Positions 31,727 through 35,898 of a DNA stretch of 35,898 bases are shown here, in pieces. The stretch is from Mycolicibacterium sp. BiH015 (lineage in GTDB: Bacteria > Actinomycetota > Actinomycetes > Mycobacteriales > Mycobacteriaceae). The position numbers and the translations under genes are program-made. The DNA lies in NCBI RefSeq assembly GCF_027706845.1, contig NZ_JAQGCZ010000027.1:1-35898 (forward strand), written 5' to 3'. The notes under the pieces were generated by a model that saw only the letters and a program-made list of their open reading frames with translations, was not told the origin of the DNA and did not search any database. How positions within the stretch are numbered: position 1 is the stretch's first letter; each line of letters opens with the position of its first letter.

Positions 31727-31730
31727 CGGT

Positions 31731-32975
31731 GTGACGGACGCCACAAACGAGGTCATCTACCTCGACGACCTTTCCGAACCTCGTTATAGCGCTGAGGCGC
31801 AACAACTCCGGGCAATGATGGCCACCCTTGCCGAGGACTGCCCATTGGACTCCGACGTGCTCCACGCGCGAGCCAGCGAGGCGACCGGCCTCAACGACTT
31901 CGGCCCCGACGACTACCGCGAACGGCTCGACCGCTACGTGGCCGAGCTTCGGCAGATCGAGATGCACGGCCCGGGAATCGTGAACTTCCATGCTCAGCTC
32001 GTGCAGTGGCTGAAGAACCGTCTGCTTCTCACCGACCTGCTGGCGCGCCATCCCGAGATCGACGACATCGAGCTTGCCCCACCGGTCGTGATCGCCGGCC
32101 TCCCGCGGTCAGGCACGACACACCTGCACAACATGCTCGCCGCGGCGCCGACGTTCCGCAGCCTGCCGTACTGGGAGAGCGTCGAACCGTTCCCCCTACC
32201 CGCCGAGATCGGCGTCGAACCCGACCCGAGAATCGGCCGCATGGACATCGCAGTGCAAACCATGGATCTGTTGATGCCCTACTTCGCCCTCATGCACGAG
32301 ATGACCACCGACCATGCGCACGAAGAGATTCAATTGCTGGCCAACGACTTCTCGACGATGTTGATGGAGACATTGGCCCACGTTCCGCGATGGACCGACT
32401 ACTACTGGAGCCGGGATCAGACGTCCTCCTATCAATATCTGGTCACCCAGCTCAAAGCGCTCCAATTCCTTCGCGGGGGCGGGCGGTGGGTACTCAAATC
32501 CCCGCAGCACCTCGGTCAGCTCCCCGTCCTCAACAACGTCATGCCCGATGCCACCGTGGTGTTCACACACCGGGACCCGATACCGGTGGCACTGTCGATG
32601 ATCGCGATGGTCACCTATTCCGAACGTATGCACCGCGACAGTGTGGATGTTCCCACCCTGGCGACAGCGTGGGTCGATCGCCTTGAGAAACTACTTGGAG
32701 CCGTCGTCCGCGACCGCGACACCGTTCCGGCCGCGCGGTCGATCGATGTGCGCTTCGACGACTTCATGGCCGACGAGCTTGCCGTCGCCGAGTCCGTCTA
32801 CCAGATCACTGGCGAACCGTTCGACGGCGCAGCACAAGCCGCGATCACTGGATACCTGCGGACACACCGTCGAGGCAGGCACGGGAGGGTTCACACGTCA
32901 GCGGAGATGTTCGGGCTCGACACCGACGCGCTGCGAGAACGTTTCGCCCCCTACGTATCTCGCTTTCTCACCTAG
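31731..32975 (+). CDS. Sulfotransferase-family protein
   Basis: 414 aa, GTG start, no clear ribosome site, consistent with a leaderless message. The PAPS 5'-phosphosulfate loop GLPRSGTT is at 123-130, and the 3'-phosphate region VVFTHRDPIPVALSM lies near 283. KSPQHLGQLPVL precedes it, as in the actinobacterial Sulfotransfer_3-like proteins. It may transfer sulfate from PAPS to a lipid, sterol-like or xenobiotic hydroxyl, but many members of this group have no proven activity. The divergent TetR probably regulates it. Its end overlaps the convergent EEP gene by 8 bp. Confidence 0.9.
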   Translation: MTDATNEVIYLDDLSEPRYSAEAQQLRAMMATLAEDCPLDSDVLHARASEATGLNDFGPDDYRERLDRYVAELRQIEMHGPGIVNFHAQLVQWLKNRLLLTDLLARHPEIDDIELAPPVVIAGLPRSGTTHLHNMLAAAPTFRSLPYWESVEPFPLPAEIGVEPDPRIGRMDIAVQTMDLLMPYFALMHEMTTDHAHEEIQLLANDFSTMLMETLAHVPRWTDYYWSRDQTSSYQYLVTQLKALQFLRGGGRWVLKSPQHLGQLPVLNNVMPDATVVFTHRDPIPVALSMIAMVTYSERMHRDSVDVPTLATAWVDRLEKLLGAVVRDRDTVPAARSIDVRFDDFMADELAVAESVYQITGEPFDGAAQAAITGYLRTHRRGRHGRVHTSAEMFGLDTDALRERFAPYVSRFLT

Positions 32976-33741
32976 TTTGAGCGCGCTTCAATTCGACTGC
33001 GAGCGGCCGATGATCGGAGACGGGCATCGCGGGTGTCTCGCACGCATATGCCGTCAGCGTGGGATCGTCGGTGAGCACGTGGTCGAGCTGGCGACTGGGC
33101 TTATCGGCAGGGAATGTCGGCGCTGAGGCCAATTGCCGCAGCCGCGACCATCGGCGTGCAGGCCCGGCCGACATGTTGAGATCTCCGGTGACGATGTGCG
33201 GCGCCGGGAGGCCGCGGACGTCGCGCATCAGCCGGTGCAGTTGAAAACGGTTCCACGCCGGCACGAAAGACAGGTGCGTATTCACCACCGTGATCTCGCC
33301 CAACGGTGTGTCGAACTGCCCGATCACCGCAGCCCGGGGCTCTTCGTGGACGACGATGACCTTGCCTGGCTCACGCAGATATAGCGGAAAGCGGAAGGGG
33401 ATCCTGGGCAGACGCGACACCTGCCAATTCAAGGCCGGATATCGAGACAACAAGGCGACGCCGTAGGCAGCCGTCCCTGGCTGCTCCTCCCCCGTCGCGG
33501 CCATCCAGGTGGCGCCGGGCGTGCCTGCGATCGCGGCGACGAACCGGTGACTGCGGGCCCCCATCGCGTCGGCGGCCAGCGCGGTCAGGTCGGCGAGCCC
33601 AGACCTCGCCTGAACCGAATCGACTTCCTGAAGCGCCAGGATGTCGGCGTCCAGCCTGGTTACACAGTCGACGAAGCGGTCCAGATCAACCCCGTCGCCG
33701 GGCGTGCGGCCGTGCAGGATGTTGAAGGTCACCAACTTCAT
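32968..33741 (-). CDS. Endonuclease/exonuclease/phosphatase (EEP) family protein
   Basis: 257 aa from ATG 33741, where MKLVTFNILHG is the standard EEP start; longer upstream starts are rejected. The metal and catalytic residues are in place: Asn7, Glu39 (LQEVD), YGVALLSR, NTHLS, GDLN, the Asp-His of QLDHVLT, and Asp243-His244 in SDHRPL. It should hydrolyse phosphodiester or phosphomonoester bonds with Mg2+; nucleic acid, phospholipid head groups and inositol phosphates are all known substrates in the family. No signal peptide is seen, so it is probably cytoplasmic. It is divergent from the nucleotidyltransferase-like gene. Confidence 0.91.
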   Translation of the reverse strand: MKLVTFNILHGRTPGDGVDLDRFVDCVTRLDADILALQEVDSVQARSGLADLTALAADAMGARSHRFVAAIAGTPGATWMAATGEEQPGTAAYGVALLSRYPALNWQVSRLPRIPFRFPLYLREPGKVIVVHEEPRAAVIGQFDTPLGEITVVNTHLSFVPAWNRFQLHRLMRDVRGLPAPHIVTGDLNMSAGPARRWSRLRQLASAPTFPADKPSRQLDHVLTDDPTLTAYACETPAMPVSDHRPLAVELKRAQTR

Positions 33742-33788
33742 GGGTACCCCACTACCCACCCTGAGACAGAAACCAACGGCGGTGCGAG

Positions 33789-34346
33789 TTGTCCCACGAA
33801 GATCTGCGCGAGGCGCTGAAGCGGGCTGCATCGGCCCTCAAGGCCGACGGTCCGGCGTTTGCGCTGGCAGGAAGCTATGCCCTATGGGTGCACGGAGCCC
33901 CCGAGCCTCACCACGATGTCGATTTCGTCGTGGCCGAGGAGGACGTCGAGGCGGCGGCGGCCACGTTGTCGAAAGCGGGTTTCGACATCCGCCGGCCTCC
34001 CGAGGAGTGGCTGTTCAAGGCGGCGTTGTCGGTCGACGGACCCGTCCTGGTGGACGTGCTACATCGGATCAACCGGGTGCCGGTCGATGCATCGCTGATC
34101 GAGGGGGCCGACGTCCAGGACGTGCTTGCGCTCGCGATGCCGGTGCTGTCCCCCACGGAAATCCTGACTCAGAAGCTTCGCGCCCTTCACGAACATCACT
34201 GCGACTTCGCCAAGCTGCTGCCACTGGTGCGCGCTGTGCGTGAGCAGCTCGACTGGCCCGCCTTGCGGCAGGCGACCTCCGAGAACCCGTTCGCCGTTGC
34301 GTTTCTGTCCCTCTGCGAGAGCCTCGGGATCATCGAAAAGCGCTGA
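33789..34346 (+). CDS. Nucleotidyltransferase-like protein (AbiEii/minimal NTase type)
   Basis: 185 aa. The start is TTG 33789; it gives MSHEDLREALKRAA, and no better start lies nearby. The NTase signature is complete in outline: GSYALWVHG at 28-36, the metal pair Asp43 and Asp45 in HHDVDFVV, and a possible third carboxylate Asp89 in VLVDVLH. LSPTEILTQKLRAL near 127 resembles the later helix of the AbiEii/MenT toxin-like NTases. No antitoxin-like gene is next to it, so a housekeeping or solitary transferase is also possible. The substrate is not predictable. Confidence 0.8.
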   Translation: MSHEDLREALKRAASALKADGPAFALAGSYALWVHGAPEPHHDVDFVVAEEDVEAAAATLSKAGFDIRRPPEEWLFKAALSVDGPVLVDVLHRINRVPVDASLIEGADVQDVLALAMPVLSPTEILTQKLRALHEHHCDFAKLLPLVRAVREQLDWPALRQATSENPFAVAFLSLCESLGIIEKR

Positions 34347-34494
34347 CAGCCAACCATTTTGTAGCTCTATGGTCGTTCGCGGCGCTTATTCGGTTACACA
34401 CACGGTGGAGTCAGGCCGACGATGAAGGTGGCCGGGAGACCGTCAACGCGACTGATGCGATGATCCTTCGCCCGGCAGACCAGCAGGGGGGACC

Positions 34495-34719
34495 GTGGCT
34501 CGTTATCGCAAAGGCGACACAGTAAGTGCGCGACGTCCGATCGAGGACTTCGACGTGCCACTGGTACCCGAAGGTACGCAGGGCACAGTGGTGGCCACAA
34601 CGCTGTTCGGCCAACCCAAACGGGTGGCTTTCGCCGTGTCGGACGGCTGGGGACTCAAGAGGTTCCAGGCCAGGGTGCGGCCGAGCGATGTCCAGCGGGC
34701 TCGCTCCGCCGATCAGTAG
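34495..34719 (+). CDS. Small SH3-like/KOW-like hypothetical protein
   Basis: 74 aa, GTG start with AGGGGGGA a few bases upstream. ARYRKGDTVSARRPI and VPEGTQGTVV are typical of a small beta-barrel of the SH3/KOW kind, which often binds nucleic acid or protein. It carries a net positive charge, 13 Lys/Arg against 8 Asp/Glu by my count. No catalytic motif. It stands alone, 81 bp before the Crp gene on the same strand. Coding is supported by the ribosome site and the third-position G+C; function is unknown. Confidence 0.7.
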   Translation: MARYRKGDTVSARRPIEDFDVPLVPEGTQGTVVATTLFGQPKRVAFAVSDGWGLKRFQARVRPSDVQRARSADQ

Positions 34720-34800
34720 CTGATGCTTTACGGTTGCTCTTGATCGTGTAAGCGCTTGGCCCGGAACTATTGGGCGAGCGTGAGAGCCGGAAAGGGCAGA

Positions 34801-35478
34801 GTGAACGACGTATTGGCACGCGCCGCGATTTTTCAGGGCGTGGATCCCGCGGCGGCGAAAGCCCTGTGCAGTCAACTGCAGGAGGTGTCGTTTCGCCGCG
34901 GACACAAGGTGTTCAGCGAAGGCGAGCTCGGTGACCGCCTGTACATCATCACGTCGGGCACCGTGAAGGTCGGCTGCACAGCACCTGACGGGCGCGAAAA
35001 CTTGTTGACGCTGATGGGTCCGGCCGACATGTTCGGCGAGCTCGCGATCTTCGATCCGGGGCCGAGAACGTCGACAGTCACCGCGCTGACCGCGCTCCAG
35101 GCCGTCACGATGGACCGGGATGCCCTGCGGTTCTGGATCGCAGAACGGCCGGAAATCGCCGAACAACTTCTCCGTGTGCTGGCGCGGAGGCTGCGTCGCA
35201 CCAACGATGCGCTGTGCGATCTGATCTTCACCGACGTACCCGGCCGCGTGGCGAAACAACTACTGGATCTCGCTCGTAGATTCGGCACCCAGCAGGGCGC
35301 CTCGCTGAGGGTGGAACACGGCCTGACGCAGGAGGAGATCGCTCAGCTCGCGGGCTCGTCTCGCGAGACGATCAACAAGGCGCTCTCGGAGTTCTCGCAG
35401 CGCGGCTGGATCGAGCAAGCCGGCAAGACGACGATCATCCACGACCCGGCCCGGCTCGCGCGGCGCGCGCGTCAGTAG
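34801..35478 (+). CDS. Crp/Fnr-family cAMP-responsive regulator, Rv3676-like
   Basis: 225 aa from GTG 34801 with AAAGGG just before it; a TTG start 45 bp upstream is less likely. It is very close to M. tuberculosis Crp (Rv3676): the cAMP pocket FGELAIFDPGPRTS with Glu80, Arg89 and Thr90 is kept, RVLARRLRRTNDAL forms the dimer helix, and LTQEEIAQLAGSSRETINKAL (about 175-195) is the recognition helix-turn-helix. It should bind TGTGA-type half-sites. The neighbours here are not those I know around Rv3676, so this may be the second Crp found in fast-growing mycobacteria. It may govern carbon-use genes such as this island. Confidence 0.93.
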   Translation: MNDVLARAAIFQGVDPAAAKALCSQLQEVSFRRGHKVFSEGELGDRLYIITSGTVKVGCTAPDGRENLLTLMGPADMFGELAIFDPGPRTSTVTALTALQAVTMDRDALRFWIAERPEIAEQLLRVLARRLRRTNDALCDLIFTDVPGRVAKQLLDLARRFGTQQGASLRVEHGLTQEEIAQLAGSSRETINKALSEFSQRGWIEQAGKTTIIHDPARLARRARQ

Positions 35479-35720
35479 TCGATCACGAGGCGACCGGAGG
35501 GTCTATCGCCGCTCAGCCCCCGACGATCTAGGCAGTCATCTGCGCACACAAGCCATCCGCCGCCTAATTCGCAAGGGGCACAAACAATTCGGGGTGGATG
35601 CGCACTGTGACGAGGCAGCGATAGACAAAGCGCGATACTCCGTCGGCGTAACCTGAAGAGCCAGGGGCAACGCTGACCGCAGGCGATCCGAGGCTCGGAA
35701 CTCAGTGGTTTTGTCAGTGG

Positions 35721-35736
35721 TCGAATGTATGTTCGA
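35721..35736 (+). promoter_or_regulatory. LexA (SOS) box with overlapping -10
   Basis: TCGAATGTATGTTCGA matches the mycobacterial LexA box TCGAACNNNNGTTCGA at all fixed bases but one (T for C at position 6). The -10 hexamer TATGTT (35728-35733) lies inside it and is 6 nt from ATG 35740, the spacing of a leaderless transcript. LexA would cover the promoter, so the gene should be induced by DNA damage. Confidence 0.75.
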
Positions 35737-35739
35737 GGC

Positions 35740-35898
35740 ATGTCTGGGGAGGGGTTGCGGGCCGCGGTGGCGGCGATGCGTGCGGCCTTTGATGCGTTGG
35801 CGGCATGCGAGGTCGACCTGCTGACCCGTTCTGATCTGGTGGCGGCGTTGGATGAGCTGGAAACGCTGGGGTGTCAGCTACCGGCGGTGAATTCTCGG
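35740..35898 (+). CDS. 13E12/DUF222-family protein, 5' part only
   Basis: 53 codons are present from ATG 35740 before the window ends, so the gene is cut at its 3' end. An in-frame ATG at 35725 lies inside the LexA box and is not preferred. FDALAACEVDLLTRSDLVAALDELETLGCQLPAVNSR fits the N-terminal helix of mycobacterial 13E12 repeat (DUF222) proteins, many of which end in an HNH nuclease domain. Such genes are multicopy, and several in M. tuberculosis are known LexA targets. The HNH part cannot be judged here. GC-rich, with many GTG/TTG codons, unlike the neighbouring codon use. Confidence 0.8.
   Translation, partial: MSGEGLRAAVAAMRAAFDALAACEVDLLTRSDLVAALDELETLGCQLPAVNSR

Noticed and set aside
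35698..35898. Insertion sequence at the right edge
   Set aside because: The sequence matches a 13E12/DUF222 N-terminus; no terminal inverted repeats or transposase motifs are seen.

Overview
The window looks like chromosomal DNA of a mycobacterium, most likely a free-living Mycolicibacterium-type species. The reasons are the high G+C content, the many start/stop overlaps, an SDR of the mycofactocin-coupled type, a DosR-like box before a universal stress protein, a mycobacterial LexA box before a 13E12/DUF222 gene, a Crp very close to M. tuberculosis Rv3676, and a gene trio matching what I recall of Rv1356c-Rv1355c(moeY)-Rv1354c. The species cannot be fixed from the sequence alone. No tRNA, rRNA, CRISPR array or insertion sequence was seen.

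Region 1 (79-19943) is a catabolic island of 19 genes for a CoA-linked pathway. A minus-strand block (thiolase, crotonase, FadR-type GntR) faces a plus-strand block (three crotonases, then three acyl-CoA ligases whose ends overlap). Next comes a minus-strand block read leftwards from 15079: SDR, thiolase, acyl-CoA dehydrogenase (ACAD), a second FCD-type GntR, then a CaiB/BaiF CoA-transferase after a large hairpin. A plus-strand ACAD plus mycofactocin-type SDR diverges from it across a 21-bp palindrome. A minus-strand FMO plus alpha/beta-hydrolase pair and a MaoC-like hydratase close the region. One reading is: alcohol oxidised by the SDR, ketone oxygenated by the FMO, ester or lactone hydrolysed, acid activated by the ligases or the transferase, then beta-oxidation and possibly ring cleavage by the unusual crotonases. 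The substrate is unknown.

Region 2 (19944-25407) is a 727-bp, visibly AT-richer control region followed by a coupled trio: an acyltransferase-like protein, a ThiF/E1-nitroreductase fusion (MoeY type) and a GAF-GGDEF-EAL cyclic-di-GMP enzyme (DcpA type). Its biochemical role is not established. It is the best candidate here for an undescribed system.

Region 3 (25388-35898) is a mosaic: a protein with a degenerate nucleotide-binding motif, a FadE pair that probably forms one heteromeric enzyme, a two-domain universal stress protein with a DosR-like box, a TetR-DUF1214 pair divergent from a sulfotransferase-like gene, an EEP-family phosphoesterase, a nucleotidyltransferase-like protein, a small SH3-like protein, a second-type Crp, and the start of an SOS-boxed 13E12/DUF222 gene cut by the window end. 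All five convergent gene junctions in the window overlap by 4-20 bp.
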